64,000 nucleotides of DNA from Dehalococcoidia bacterium (GCA_029941115.1 JAPYRK010000010.1:1-64000), one strand, 5' to 3'. Positions 1 to 9,994 are shown, counted from the first letter of the stretch. Notes: generated by a model from the sequence alone, not told the origin. A program made the numbers and translations.

Positions 1-1110
1 CCTCTTCAGCATTCCCGCATATCCTGCAATTTCAGTGTTTGCCACTTTATGTTCAACTATATGAACGCAAAGAAAAGCGCCCAGATTAGTAAAGAGATAG
101 GCTCCGACAAAGAACGCCACCGCGCCAGCACCCAACGTAGAGCCAACTGCAAGAGCCGCCAATCCAACTGCAATATTGCCTGCCTGTGCGATCGAAGAGT
201 AGCCTAGCAAACGTTTTGCATCTGTTTGTCGAAGCGCACCTGTATTTCCTATAATCATCGACGCGATCGCCAATATTGAAAAAATCTGACTCATATCATC
301 TGATAAAAAAGAGTCTCCGCCGGCTAGTCCACCGTATAGAATTCTCAATGCGATAGCGAACCCCGCTGCTTTAGAGGCAACCGAAAGAAATGCCCCCACG
401 GGGCTGGGCGCGCCCTGGTAAATATCTGGGGCCCAGCCGTGAAACGGAGCGAGTGCCATCTTGTATCCAACGCCTGCTGTGATAAATATGAATGTAAGAA
501 GGAGTACTAGTTTAAACTCCTCTGGTGAAGAAAGAATAAACTGAGAAATCATATCCAGAGAAGTTGAACCTGATATTCCAAAAAGGAACACGAGACCGTA
601 CAGCAATACCGCCGCCGCTACTGCACCAGTCAAAAGATATTTCAGTCCGGCTTCAGCTCCGCGATCATCCCGTACAACTGCCGTGAGAATATATTGAGAC
701 AGTGAAATAGTCTCGATCGCTATAAAAATGGTGATCAAATCGTTTGCCTGCGTAAGTATTAACATTCCTCCCACTGCAGTCAAGAGCAAGGCATAAAACT
801 CCATCTCATTTTCAAGCTTGGCCGCCCAATCTTGGGTTGCTAATACTACGGCGATTGTGGCTCCAACGATGATCATAGAGAAAAAAATTGAAAATGCGTC
901 GAGTCTAATCGCGCCTGAAAGTCCAACCGAATCGGTTTGATTTAGGTGATGGGCTACAAGCCAGACAAAAGCTAAAACGAGAGAAATACTCGCCCAAAAC
1001 CCAAGGTATCTCTTCTTGATCGGTAAAAGTCCGAGCGTAAGAATAATTCCGGAACCGCAAAACGCCAGAAGAGCTGGGGCTACAAGGTTCAGGTTGTCAA
1101 TGAGCGTCAT
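1..1110 (-). CDS. nuoN: NADH-quinone oxidoreductase subunit N (partial, truncated by window start)
   Basis: Open minus-strand frame from ATG at 1110 to the window edge; hydrophobic proton-pumping subunit-like translation; directly after nuoM with ATGA overlap. Confidence 0.85.
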   Translation of the reverse strand, partial: MTLIDNLNLVAPALLAFCGSGIILTLGLLPIKKRYLGFWASISLVLAFVWLVAHHLNQTDSVGLSGAIRLDAFSIFFSMIIVGATIAVVLATQDWAAKLENEMEFYALLLTAVGGMLILTQANDLITIFIAIETISLSQYILTAVVRDDRGAEAGLKYLLTGAVAAAVLLYGLVFLFGISGSTSLDMISQFILSSPEEFKLVLLLTFIFITAGVGYKMALAPFHGWAPDIYQGAPSPVGAFLSVASKAAGFAIALRILYGGLAGGDSFLSDDMSQIFSILAIASMIIGNTGALRQTDAKRLLGYSSIAQAGNIAVGLAALAVGSTLGAGAVAFFVGAYLFTNLGAFLCVHIVEHKVANTEIAGYAGMLKR

Positions 1111-2582
1111 ACTAGTTCCTCCAGAGCTTCCATCACTTGAGCAATCGGAAGTATTCCGCTCTCAATAGACTCAGCTAGTAGAGCTGGATAAATACCAAAT
1201 AAAACAATCGGTATCAGTAATGCTGCAACGGCTAGCCACTCGTACCATGACGTACTATCACGAAGATGCTCCCACTCTCTTCTAGGCGGCCCTTGAAACA
1301 CTCGTTGTACAGTCCACAAGATATAGCCCGATGAAAGAACCACTCCAAGAACACCCAAGATAGTTGCCACCGGATGGGGCTCAAGAGCCCCCAAAAACAC
1401 AGTGATCTCTGCGACGAATCCAGACAGCCCCGGTAATCCTAATGAGGCAAGACCAGCAATGACCATAATGACCCCGCCCTTAGGCAGATGATGCATTAGA
1501 CCAGACATCTCAGAGATTTGTCGCGTATGGGTCCGTTCATATACATATCCAACCATCACAAACAAAAGACCTGTGATAGTTCCGTGCGTAAACATCTGGA
1601 ACGCAGCACCACTAAACCCAACTGAATTCATGGCGCTAACACCGAGGAGAACATAACCCATGTGCGACACCGACGAGTACGCAATAAGTCTCTTGAGATC
1701 AGTCTGACGGAGTGTTATCACTCCACCCCAAATAATCGTTATTCCGGCTAAGGTGGCAAGAATTGTCTGTGAATCGTATGCGACCTCCGGTAGAAGCGGG
1801 ACTGCGATGCGTAAAATTCCATAACCACCCATCTTCAAAAGTACTCCAGCCAGCATGACCGAAACCGCTGTCGGTGCATCAGTATGTGCATCGGGTAACC
1901 ATGTGTGAACTGGGAATATCGGTAGTTTGACCAGGAATGCAAGCATAATTGACCAAAAGATGAAGCCTAGAGGAATAGCTGCATCAGTGACGGGGGAATC
2001 CGTCAATGTCTGAATATCGAACGAGCCGCCAGCAGCTCCTAGAAGCAGAAAGCCAGCCAACATTAACGCCGAACCGGCCAAGGTATACAGTAAGAATTTC
2101 GTCGCCGAATAAAGTTTACGCCCTGTTCCCCATCGGGATATCAACATAAACATCGGAAGCAGTTCCAGCTCCCAGAAAAGGAAAAATTGTATCAAATCTA
2201 GTGATAGAAACACGCCTGCAACGGCGCTTTCAAGCAGCAACAACCAGCTAAAATACTGGCCAGTTTTCTCGGAAATATTCCAAGAAATCAACACAGCGAC
2301 AACCGAAAGTAATCCCAACAATAAAATCATTGGGGCCGACAAGCCGTCAATTCCAAGTCCAAAACTTAGAGTAAATAAATCAGTTGAAATCCACTCAGTT
2401 GTCTCTACATACTGCAACCCCCCTGCAGTATTGTCATACATCACATACATGATTATCGAGATTAAAAACGCGAGGCTAGTGAAAAATAAAGCGATCCATC
2501 GGGCTTCGCCTTTCCGTGAGTCAGGCAGAAACGCAGTAAGTAATCCTCCTGCGAGAGGTAATAATAGGAACGCAGCTAACAC
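1107..2582 (-). CDS. nuoM: NADH-quinone oxidoreductase subunit M
   Basis: FWELELLPMFMLI, KLPIFPVHTWLPDAHTDAPTAVSVMLAGVLLKMGGYG motifs; operon context. Confidence 0.96.
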   Translation of the reverse strand: MLAAFLLLPLAGGLLTAFLPDSRKGEARWIALFFTSLAFLISIIMYVMYDNTAGGLQYVETTEWISTDLFTLSFGLGIDGLSAPMILLLGLLSVVAVLISWNISEKTGQYFSWLLLLESAVAGVFLSLDLIQFFLFWELELLPMFMLISRWGTGRKLYSATKFLLYTLAGSALMLAGFLLLGAAGGSFDIQTLTDSPVTDAAIPLGFIFWSIMLAFLVKLPIFPVHTWLPDAHTDAPTAVSVMLAGVLLKMGGYGILRIAVPLLPEVAYDSQTILATLAGITIIWGGVITLRQTDLKRLIAYSSVSHMGYVLLGVSAMNSVGFSGAAFQMFTHGTITGLLFVMVGYVYERTHTRQISEMSGLMHHLPKGGVIMVIAGLASLGLPGLSGFVAEITVFLGALEPHPVATILGVLGVVLSSGYILWTVQRVFQGPPRREWEHLRDSTSWYEWLAVAALLIPIVLFGIYPALLAESIESGILPIAQVMEALEELV

Positions 2583-2598
2583 TAAACTTCTCCTCGTC

Positions 2599-4650
2599 CT
2601 ACTTCGGTGGAATCAAATTTTTTGGATTAAGTAATTTAAATGAGTAGTCAATAATTGCATGTACATCGATTCCGATGGAGCTCAACATATCGCCAGACAG
2701 GACTAAAAAGCCTCCGGCAACGGCCACAACGCCCACCATATAAAGAGACGTGTAACTTTGCAATTGTCCTGTTTCAGTCCTCCTCAGAGCTTCGCCTAAG
2801 AGTTTTGTTCCCGAGCCGACTCCGTTGACTACAGGCTCAATTACGCGCTGATCGACGGCCTCTGCCCCTCGCGCAACACCATTAAGCAGTGCCATGCGTA
2901 CCACACCAGTCTCAGCAAATTCATTGACGTAATAAAGTCTTCTTAGAATATTATGTGCTCGGGGAAATCGATCCTGAATAACCGCTGATGAAGGCTGATT
3001 CGCTAAATAAATCGCAGCGGCAGTACCGATTCCGCCTAGCGCCACGATAGTAGAAATAGTCAAGACAAAGCTGTCCATGTGGAAATGAAAATGCTGCATC
3101 TCCTTCGGGAGTGCTCCCTCAACAAATTCGCCAAAGTGAAGCAGCGCAGCAAAACCCAAAATGACTGCCGCCACGGACCCAATTAACATCGGAACTCCCA
3201 TAGCCGGAGGAGACTCTGTAACGTGTCCCTGGTAATTTCCATGGGCTTCATCTTCAGAACTATGATGGACCCCAGACGGATCGCCTCCTTTGTACTCGCC
3301 AAAAAAGGTCATGAAAATCACTCTAAACATGTACAAGGCGGTCATGAATGCCACAATGGTTCCGACAAGCCACAATAACTTATCAACATGCCAGGCCTCT
3401 AGCAAAATTTCATCTTTTGACCAAAAACCAGCGAGTGGGAAAATTCCTGATAAAGACAATGAGCCAATTACAAACGTTAGGAAGGTCAGAGGCATTTTGG
3501 TGCGTAAGCCGCCCATTTTAGGCATTTCGAATGTACCTGTTGCGTGGCTTACCGACCCGGCGCCCCAAAAAAGTAAGCTCTTGAAAAACGCATGTGTGAA
3601 AAGATGAAATATCGCAGCCACGTATCCGCCCAGACCAATCGCCATCACCATATAACCCAGCTGAGAAATTGTTGAGTACGCCAAAACACGTTTTATGTCA
3701 GTCACAACCAACGCCATTGAAGCCGCGAAAATGGCAGTAAAACCACCTACATAAGCTATTGCTGTTGATACTGATGCTGGTGCGGCTTCAATGGTTGGAA
3801 AGAATCTGGCGAGTAAATAAACTCCGGCTGCTACCATGGTTGCTGAGTGCACTATCGATGAGACGGGGGTCGGTCCTTCCATTGCGTCAGGTAACCAGAA
3901 ATGCAAAGGAAATTGAGCGCTCTTACCGGCCGCTCCTGCTAATAAACCAATAGTGAATCCAGTGAGAATTGGTGCCGAAATTAAACCCACATGCGCCATC
4001 TCATTAATTTCACTAATCGAAAATGTTCCGGTCTTGGCCCATATAAGCGTTACAGCCAGAACTAATCCAATATCACCGAATCGAGTAACAATGAATGCTT
4101 TCTTAGCAGCCGCAGCAGCCGAAGGGCGATCGAACCAAAATCCTATGAGTAGATATGACGTAAGGCCCACTAGTTCCCAGTGTATAAAAAGTTGCAAGAG
4201 ACTTGAGGCCATAATTAACCCCAACATCGACGCGACAAATAGCGACATAAACAAGAAAAATCTCGAGTACGCGGGGTCGTGTTCCATGTAACCCATCGAA
4301 TATAATTGCACCAACAACGCGATTGATGTGACTACGAAAATCATTACTGCCGACAAGCCATCAATTCCAAGGCCGAAGCTGATCTGAAGATCAAAAATAG
4401 AAAGCCATAAGTATTCGCCAAGCCCAATATCTGCGCCATGATGCCCGATGGACATATCCAGCGTCCACAGACCTAATACCCATGACAAGACCGCAAATAC
4501 TATGGCTATATTTCCTGCCCTATTTTCCGGCAAGACATTAGCCAAACGAGTTCTTCTAGCAAATATTGATACCGCTATAACCCCTGCGGATCCAAGTGGA
4601 GCCAGGTATATCAGCCAAATAAGAAATTCAGGGATATCAGGTAAAAACAT
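2599..4650 (-). CDS. nuoL: NADH-quinone oxidoreductase subunit L
   Basis: HWELVGLTSYLLIGFW, PLHFWLPDAMEGPTPVSSIVHSATMVAAGVYLLAR motifs. Confidence 0.96.
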   Translation of the reverse strand: MFLPDIPEFLIWLIYLAPLGSAGVIAVSIFARRTRLANVLPENRAGNIAIVFAVLSWVLGLWTLDMSIGHHGADIGLGEYLWLSIFDLQISFGLGIDGLSAVMIFVVTSIALLVQLYSMGYMEHDPAYSRFFLFMSLFVASMLGLIMASSLLQLFIHWELVGLTSYLLIGFWFDRPSAAAAAKKAFIVTRFGDIGLVLAVTLIWAKTGTFSISEINEMAHVGLISAPILTGFTIGLLAGAAGKSAQFPLHFWLPDAMEGPTPVSSIVHSATMVAAGVYLLARFFPTIEAAPASVSTAIAYVGGFTAIFAASMALVVTDIKRVLAYSTISQLGYMVMAIGLGGYVAAIFHLFTHAFFKSLLFWGAGSVSHATGTFEMPKMGGLRTKMPLTFLTFVIGSLSLSGIFPLAGFWSKDEILLEAWHVDKLLWLVGTIVAFMTALYMFRVIFMTFFGEYKGGDPSGVHHSSEDEAHGNYQGHVTESPPAMGVPMLIGSVAAVILGFAALLHFGEFVEGALPKEMQHFHFHMDSFVLTISTIVALGGIGTAAAIYLANQPSSAVIQDRFPRAHNILRRLYYVNEFAETGVVRMALLNGVARGAEAVDQRVIEPVVNGVGSGTKLLGEALRRTETGQLQSYTSLYMVGVVAVAGGFLVLSGDMLSSIGIDVHAIIDYSFKLLNPKNLIPPK

Positions 4651-4850
4651 TAAATTTTATTCAAAACCTCCCGAGCAACGTGCGTTTTTCCATCGGGGAT
4701 CCAAAGTTCACGAGGGTCACTCATCCCAGTTGTCTCAATCGGGGGGATTATACGAACAGCAAGTGCCTCCTGATTGAAAAGTTCGCGCCACATCTCAGCT
4801 GAGTATCCGTCCTCAACATCCATAAACTTAACCCACATATGACACCCCAA
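4650..4850 (-). CDS. Small uncharacterised protein (66 aa) within the nuo operon, weakly DUF2007-like
   Basis: ORF fills the gap between nuoK and nuoL exactly (adjacent to 4851, overlapping 4650); pattern AEMWRELFNQEALAVRIIPP resembles DUF2007-like proteins (inference). Confidence 0.65.
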   Translation of the reverse strand: MGCHMWVKFMDVEDGYSAEMWRELFNQEALAVRIIPPIETTGMSDPRELWIPDGKTHVAREVLNKI

Positions 4851-5201
4851 TTACCAACGCATCAAATTGATTCGGTCGAGATCAACTGTTTCGCGCTTTC
4901 GATACACCAAAACGGAAAGCGCAAGAGCAACTGCTGCTTCCGCTGCAGCTACACTCAAAATAAATACAACAAATACGTGGCCATCCACCAAACCTGCTTC
5001 ACTCGACGTATTCTGCGGAAATCGTGAAAATGCTAACAGCGCCAAAATCGAACCATTGAGCATCAGCTCAATCCCCATTAATACGGCAATGGCGCTGCGT
5101 TTACCAAGCGCGATAGCAGTCCCTAAACCGAAAACAGACCCCGATACAATCAGATAATGCACAAGGCCGATCTCGAATATTAGTTCAGAAATTCCGGTCA
5201 C
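4851..5201 (-). CDS. nuoK: NADH-quinone oxidoreductase subunit K
   Basis: IAVLMGIELMLNGSILALLAFSRF and VFVVFILSVAAAEAAVALAL motifs. Confidence 0.95.
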   Translation of the reverse strand: MTGISELIFEIGLVHYLIVSGSVFGLGTAIALGKRSAIAVLMGIELMLNGSILALLAFSRFPQNTSSEAGLVDGHVFVVFILSVAAAEAAVALALSVLVYRKRETVDLDRINLMRW

Positions 5202-5716
5202 CTGCCCTCGCCCTCCTCTGGATCTGAAGGCGAAATCTGCACAAGCATGATTGCGCCGATAAGCGCGAATAGCAGCAGCACTGACGCGATCTCGAAAGCC
5301 AAAACATATTTACCTAACAGTAAATTTCCAATTAAATCAATCGTAGTAGTGAAATCAGTCGCCGGACCAGACCAACTAGTGTCCAGGGCTAAAAAGCCCA
5401 CAAAGGTGGCAATACCTCCTGCAGCAAGCAGTCCTGGTAAAACGTATATCGTATTTCCATTATCGCGGGAGGCCAGCGGAGTCAACATAACCGCAAACAC
5501 CATAAGAACTGAAATGGAACCGGCATAGATAAGAATTTGTGCCATCGCTATGAAGTCTGCCGATAATGTCAGAAATAATCCTGCCATGCCCAAAAACGAA
5601 ATGACTAAGAAAGCTAAAGCGTGCAATAAGTTTCTTGCAAGGAATACCAAAGTCCCAGAACCTAGTACCAGGCCCGCCATCATATAAAAACCGATAACAA
5701 TTCCAGGAGAATCCAT
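5198..5716 (-). CDS. nuoJ: NADH-quinone oxidoreductase subunit J
   Basis: ADFIAMAQILIYAGSISVLMVFAVMLT motif; operon position. Confidence 0.94.
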   Translation of the reverse strand: MDSPGIVIGFYMMAGLVLGSGTLVFLARNLLHALAFLVISFLGMAGLFLTLSADFIAMAQILIYAGSISVLMVFAVMLTPLASRDNGNTIYVLPGLLAAGGIATFVGFLALDTSWSGPATDFTTTIDLIGNLLLGKYVLAFEIASVLLLFALIGAIMLVQISPSDPEEGEGR

Positions 5717-5724
5717 CTAAATCA

Positions 5725-7155
5725 TCATCCCCTTAGTACTTTTGCTGCTTGCAGACCGCCCATTTTTCGTGTCAAAATCGGAGCTGGTGGCGCCGAAAGA
5801 TCAGTATCCCTAAATAGCACTCTCATCCACACGAAAGTAAGACCTACTGCTGCCGCTACATTTACAAGCGCAATAAGTCCGAGAGACAAGAAGCTGGGAG
5901 CGTCCCACCGTACGAGGATTGAACTCTCAATGGCTGTCAAAAACATTAACGCAATTGATACAGGTATGAGAAACTTCCACGCGAAGCCCATTAATTGATC
6001 TAACCTAAATCGTGGTAGCGTCGCCCGTATCCAAACAAATAAGAAGTACACCAATCCAATCTTAGTAGCCAAAATCAGGTAGCCTGGAATCCAAGTCTCT
6101 AGACCAAAAAACGTGTACCCGCCTAGGAAAAATGTCGACATCAGGGCCCCTACAAGGATTGCGTTGCCCAGTTCGACAGCCATAAATAGTCCGGCCTTCA
6201 TACCGGAATACTCTGTGTAAAAGCCAGCCACTATCTCGGATTCTGCTTCTCCAATATCATTCGGTGTCCGGTTTATTTCAGCGGTTGACGCAAATAGAAA
6301 GGCTAACGCCGCGAAAGGAATCAGCATAATCAGCCATACTCCCTGTTCTGATTGCCACATAACTATCTCAGAAAGCTTCGTCGAGCCCGTTAAAAGGACT
6401 ACTGCTAAAAGCGAGACCGATATCGGGATTTCATACGAGATCATCATTGCTATCGTACGCATGGCTCCAAGCAATGAATAATGATTATTTGAGGCCCACC
6501 CAGCCATGAACACTGCTAGCACTCCTAACGACGAAATGGCAATCACAAACAACACACCCACGTCCAAGTCTGCGTAGGACATCTTTGGTGACCATGGGAT
6601 CGGAGCCCATCCAAGAATGGCTGGGATAAATACAGCAATTGGTGGTGCGAAATACAAAAAACGGTCAGCTCCGCGAGGTATAATTATTTCCTTCTGCATG
6701 AGCTTTAAAGCATCTGCTAGGCTTTGGAGAAGGCCAAAAGGACCAGTTCTATTCGGGCCCTGTCGAATCTGAAATTTTGCGAGGAGTCGCCTTTCCGCCC
6801 AGGGACCTATAAGCAACCATCCTCCCACAACAGAAACAATCCCCGTCGCGCCCAACAACGTCGGAATCAAATATGTAAGCGTAGACGCGATCCTAGAATC
6901 CATTCCACTACTGTTAATAGCATCGGACAGACTGACCATCGCATTCCCAAAATCGCGGATGTCATACCACTTGCCGTCTAGTTGGCCTGAAACCACCATA
7001 TATCCTATCAATATCTGGGAAATAACAAAGCCAATTAGGGCAACTGAAAGCGCCACCAATACAAGCTTTGGGAGACCGAGGGCTCGATCCAGAAGAGAGC
7101 GATGTTCTGCTATCTGACGGGACATTGGCGTAGCTGGTCGCGTATCGCTACTCAT
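5725..7155 (-). CDS. nuoH: NADH-quinone oxidoreductase subunit H with long N-terminal extension
   Basis: KFQIRQGPNRTGPFGLLQSLADALKL, EINRTPNDIGEAESEIVAGFYTEYSGMKAGLF, WIRATLPRFRLDQLMGFAWKFLIP motifs. Confidence 0.95.
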   Translation of the reverse strand: MSSDTRPATPMSRQIAEHRSLLDRALGLPKLVLVALSVALIGFVISQILIGYMVVSGQLDGKWYDIRDFGNAMVSLSDAINSSGMDSRIASTLTYLIPTLLGATGIVSVVGGWLLIGPWAERRLLAKFQIRQGPNRTGPFGLLQSLADALKLMQKEIIIPRGADRFLYFAPPIAVFIPAILGWAPIPWSPKMSYADLDVGVLFVIAISSLGVLAVFMAGWASNNHYSLLGAMRTIAMMISYEIPISVSLLAVVLLTGSTKLSEIVMWQSEQGVWLIMLIPFAALAFLFASTAEINRTPNDIGEAESEIVAGFYTEYSGMKAGLFMAVELGNAILVGALMSTFFLGGYTFFGLETWIPGYLILATKIGLVYFLFVWIRATLPRFRLDQLMGFAWKFLIPVSIALMFLTAIESSILVRWDAPSFLSLGLIALVNVAAAVGLTFVWMRVLFRDTDLSAPPAPILTRKMGGLQAAKVLRG

Positions 7156-8255
7156 CTATCAATCTCCCCCACAACAATGTCTAGTGACCCCAGAGTCACA
7201 ATCGCGTCTGATAATGCGGCATCACGTCCCAGTTCATTCAACAGCGATAAATTAATCAGGCTAGGCGCACGCAAGTGAAAGCGGTACGGAAATGGGCCTC
7301 CATCCGATACGAGAAAAAACCCAATCTCACCTCGTGGGCTCTCGATACGTGAGTAAATCTCGCCCTCATCTGGCCGAAGAGCCAAGGGAATATCTGTTTT
7401 ATGAGCCCCAGATGGGATTTGTGAAATTGCTTGCTTAATAATCTTTACAGATTGATAGAGTTCGCTCATTCGCACCATGAATCGGTCGTATACATCACCG
7501 GATTTTCCAACTACCACATCGAAATCCATTCGATCATAAACGGAGTATGGATCTGCCTTCCTTAAGTCCCATGGAATGCCGCTCCCTCTCAGTACCGGAC
7601 CGGTTAACGACGCGTTAACTGCATCTTCGGGGGAAATAACACCCACTCCTCGTGTTCTGGCCAAAAATACCTCATTAGACACTAGAAGTTCGTGGTACTC
7701 ATCAATGCGATCGGGCAGCTCATCGACCAATTCTTGAAGTGCGGGCCAGAATTCTACAGGTGGGTCAAAGGCAACGCCACCAATTCTCATATAGTTGGTT
7801 GTTAATCGAGCTCCGCATGTCATCTCAAAGAGGTCAAGTATCTTTTCTCGTTCGCGAAACATATAGAGAAGTGGTGTCTGCCAGGCGCCGGCATCAGAAA
7901 TTAATGTGCCATTAGCCATGGCATGAGATGCGATTCTCTGTAATTCAGAAAAAATCACTCGAAGATATTCAGCGCGCTCTGGTACTTCTACACCGGCCAA
8001 TCGCTCAACCGCGATGGCCAGGCCTAAGTTCCCCGTCATGGCTGCTAAGTAGTCGGCCCGATCAGTGAAAGGAATATTCTGGGTGAATGTTCGTTCCTCA
8101 GCCAATTTCTCCATCGAACGATGTAAATATCCAACAATCATGTCTAGATCTTTTATTTTCTCGCCATCCATCACAACCCGTAAACGAAATACTCCGTGAG
8201 TTGATGGATGCTGCGGTCCAATATTTAAGACATATGGCTCTGTGGAGGTGGTCAT
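7152..8255 (-). CDS. nuoD: NADH-quinone oxidoreductase subunit D
   Basis: NIGPQHPSTHGVFRLRVVMDGE; C-terminal TLGSLDIVVGEIDR. Confidence 0.96.
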   Translation of the reverse strand: MTTSTEPYVLNIGPQHPSTHGVFRLRVVMDGEKIKDLDMIVGYLHRSMEKLAEERTFTQNIPFTDRADYLAAMTGNLGLAIAVERLAGVEVPERAEYLRVIFSELQRIASHAMANGTLISDAGAWQTPLLYMFREREKILDLFEMTCGARLTTNYMRIGGVAFDPPVEFWPALQELVDELPDRIDEYHELLVSNEVFLARTRGVGVISPEDAVNASLTGPVLRGSGIPWDLRKADPYSVYDRMDFDVVVGKSGDVYDRFMVRMSELYQSVKIIKQAISQIPSGAHKTDIPLALRPDEGEIYSRIESPRGEIGFFLVSDGGPFPYRFHLRAPSLINLSLLNELGRDAALSDAIVTLGSLDIVVGEIDR

Positions 8256-8264
8256 ATCCTGTGA

Positions 8265-8897
8265 TCAACCTCTACCTTCACTGAGATCAGTCTCAGCTCT
8301 ATTCTCATCTGTTTCACCCGTAACAACATAAGCTACGCCGGCCTCAACGTTTTCCTGATTAATTGGCCGAATCGGTTTGTCCTTATCTTCAAATGGGAAA
8401 CCTTCTAAACCTGGAGTAATTCTCCCCGGCATCGCCAAAAAGTCCTTACGAAGAGGATGACCAGGAAACCCATCCCACAAAAATAGTCTACGCAAATCAG
8501 GATGCCCTTCAAATCGCACACCCATAAGATCGTAAACTTCCCTTTCCTGCAGTAAAGCTCCTTTGTAAACCGGATATGCACTCTGAACAACTGCCGGATC
8601 CATACCATGAGTTCTCGTCTTGACTACCAGTTGATGATTCAAGTCTAGGCTTTGTAGATGGTAAATAACTTCGATGTGTGTATGTCTGTCAACTGCAGTT
8701 AAATTAGACAACTGAGCCGCATCAAATTCATCCGAATCAAGCAACCACCGCAAGGCCTCAATCACTCGATCCGGAGCGACTTCTATCCATTCATCAGTGA
8801 CCGCAGTGACAATGTCTGGTAACGATTTACCCAATACTTGACTCACGAAAATTCCTGATAATTGTGTGGCGGTGCGCATAGTTTTTCCTAACGCCAT
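8265..8897 (-). CDS. nuoC: NADH-quinone oxidoreductase subunit C
   Basis: EREVYDLMGVRFEGHPDLRRLFLWDGFPGHPLRKDF motif. Confidence 0.94.
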   Translation of the reverse strand: MALGKTMRTATQLSGIFVSQVLGKSLPDIVTAVTDEWIEVAPDRVIEALRWLLDSDEFDAAQLSNLTAVDRHTHIEVIYHLQSLDLNHQLVVKTRTHGMDPAVVQSAYPVYKGALLQEREVYDLMGVRFEGHPDLRRLFLWDGFPGHPLRKDFLAMPGRITPGLEGFPFEDKDKPIRPINQENVEAGVAYVVTGETDENRAETDLSEGRG

Positions 8898-9262
8898 TCC
8901 AGAGCCCGTTTACGCCAAGCGTAAACAAGTCCGAGCAGTAGAATTCCAATAAATAAAACGGCCTTCCACAGCACCGTTAGAGCTAGCTCTTGATGCTCTA
9001 CCGCCCACGGGTACAGAAAAATTACTTCAACATCGAAAATCACAAATCCGAGTGCGAAAAGATAATATCGTGCGTTGAATTGGCCCCATGAAGAACCCTC
9101 GGCTTCAACGCCACATTCGTATGTCGCGAGTTTGATCGGGTTGGGGTTTTCGGGTCGAATCTTTAATTGGTAAAGCAGGAAAGACACCATTATTGGCAAC
9201 ATCGGGAATGCAATTGCCAAAGTGAACAAGATTCCCACTCGACCAAATACTTCGGGGATCAC
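8888..9262 (-). CDS. nuoA: NADH-quinone oxidoreductase subunit A
   Basis: YECGVEAEGSSWGQFNARYYLFALGFVIFDVEVIFLYPWA motif. Confidence 0.95.
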   Translation of the reverse strand: MIPEVFGRVGILFTLAIAFPMLPIMVSFLLYQLKIRPENPNPIKLATYECGVEAEGSSWGQFNARYYLFALGFVIFDVEVIFLYPWAVEHQELALTVLWKAVLFIGILLLGLVYAWRKRALEWR

Positions 9263-9362
9263 GTGCGCCTCCGTATGTACCCTATCCAGCCTTAACGGCG
9301 AGGTTATCTTGCCTGATAGATGCGAGCAACTGTAAATTGATTTATTTTAGTATTTAAAAATT

Positions 9363-9845
9363 CTAAGACAGTTCAGTGACCCCTCCGTTCTCCATCCCCT
9401 TTGCCGTGTCTAATGTTTTAGCAGCTACGACAATAAACTCTAAATCCAGCGAGCCCGTGTTTCGGATCTGATGAGGAATCGCCGCCGGAAAAAACAAAAA
9501 GTCACCAGCCTCTACGTCCTTACGCCAGGGGCCGCAGTCAATTTCCGCACTTCCAGTGATGAAGTAATAAATCTTCTCCACGTCATCATGAACATGCCTC
9601 ACATTTGTTTCCCCTGCCGAGAGTTTGTTGAACAAAGAAAACTGAAATGAGCTCTCAAAAATACCTTCACTCTCCTGAAACATTCGTCGAATTGCAAGGT
9701 TACGAGTTATTACGGGCTCAACCGATTCTTTTGAGCGCGTCACAAATCGTGCATCCGTAGGAGGAGAAGTTATCTCTCCTGTAAACTCAGGAACCGCCGG
9801 TGGTAAGTTATTTTCACTGGGACTATCAGGTGCATTTTCAGTCAT
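9363..9845 (-). CDS. Cupin-domain protein
   Basis: NVRHVHDDVEKIYYFITGSAEI...GDFLFFPAAIPHQIRNTG cupin motifs. Confidence 0.85.
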   Translation of the reverse strand: MTENAPDSPSENNLPPAVPEFTGEITSPPTDARFVTRSKESVEPVITRNLAIRRMFQESEGIFESSFQFSLFNKLSAGETNVRHVHDDVEKIYYFITGSAEIDCGPWRKDVEAGDFLFFPAAIPHQIRNTGSLDLEFIVVAAKTLDTAKGMENGGVTELS

Positions 9846-9919
9846 CTCGGCCTCTCTTATTACTACTTAGGTGAGAAGAGAATCATAGCGTCTGATGATG
9901 AAAATTCAAAACCTCTCAC

Positions 9920-9958
9920 CATAGGTGGTTGACCTGCACCTATGATTGGCAATACATT
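9920..9958 (+). promoter_or_regulatory. Putative promoter with 8-bp inverted repeat (CATAGGTG...CACCTATG) flanking a -35-like TTGACC
   Basis: Inverted repeat 9920-9927/9937-9944; TTGACC at 9929; weak -10 TACATT at 9953; between divergent genes. Confidence 0.35.
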
Positions 9959-9965
9959 GCCCGTT

Positions 9966-9994
9966 GTCAGTAAAAAAACTTTTTTTTTACTGAC
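9966..9994. other. 13-bp perfect stem, 3-nt loop hairpin (GTCAGTAAAAAAA / TTTTTTTACTGAC)
   Basis: Direct reading; in the leader region before the DUF35 gene. Confidence 0.6.

Noticed and set aside
3290-4777. Several plus-strand ORFs (105-112 aa) over nuoL
   Set aside because: Shadow ORFs opposite a conserved gene; no family signal
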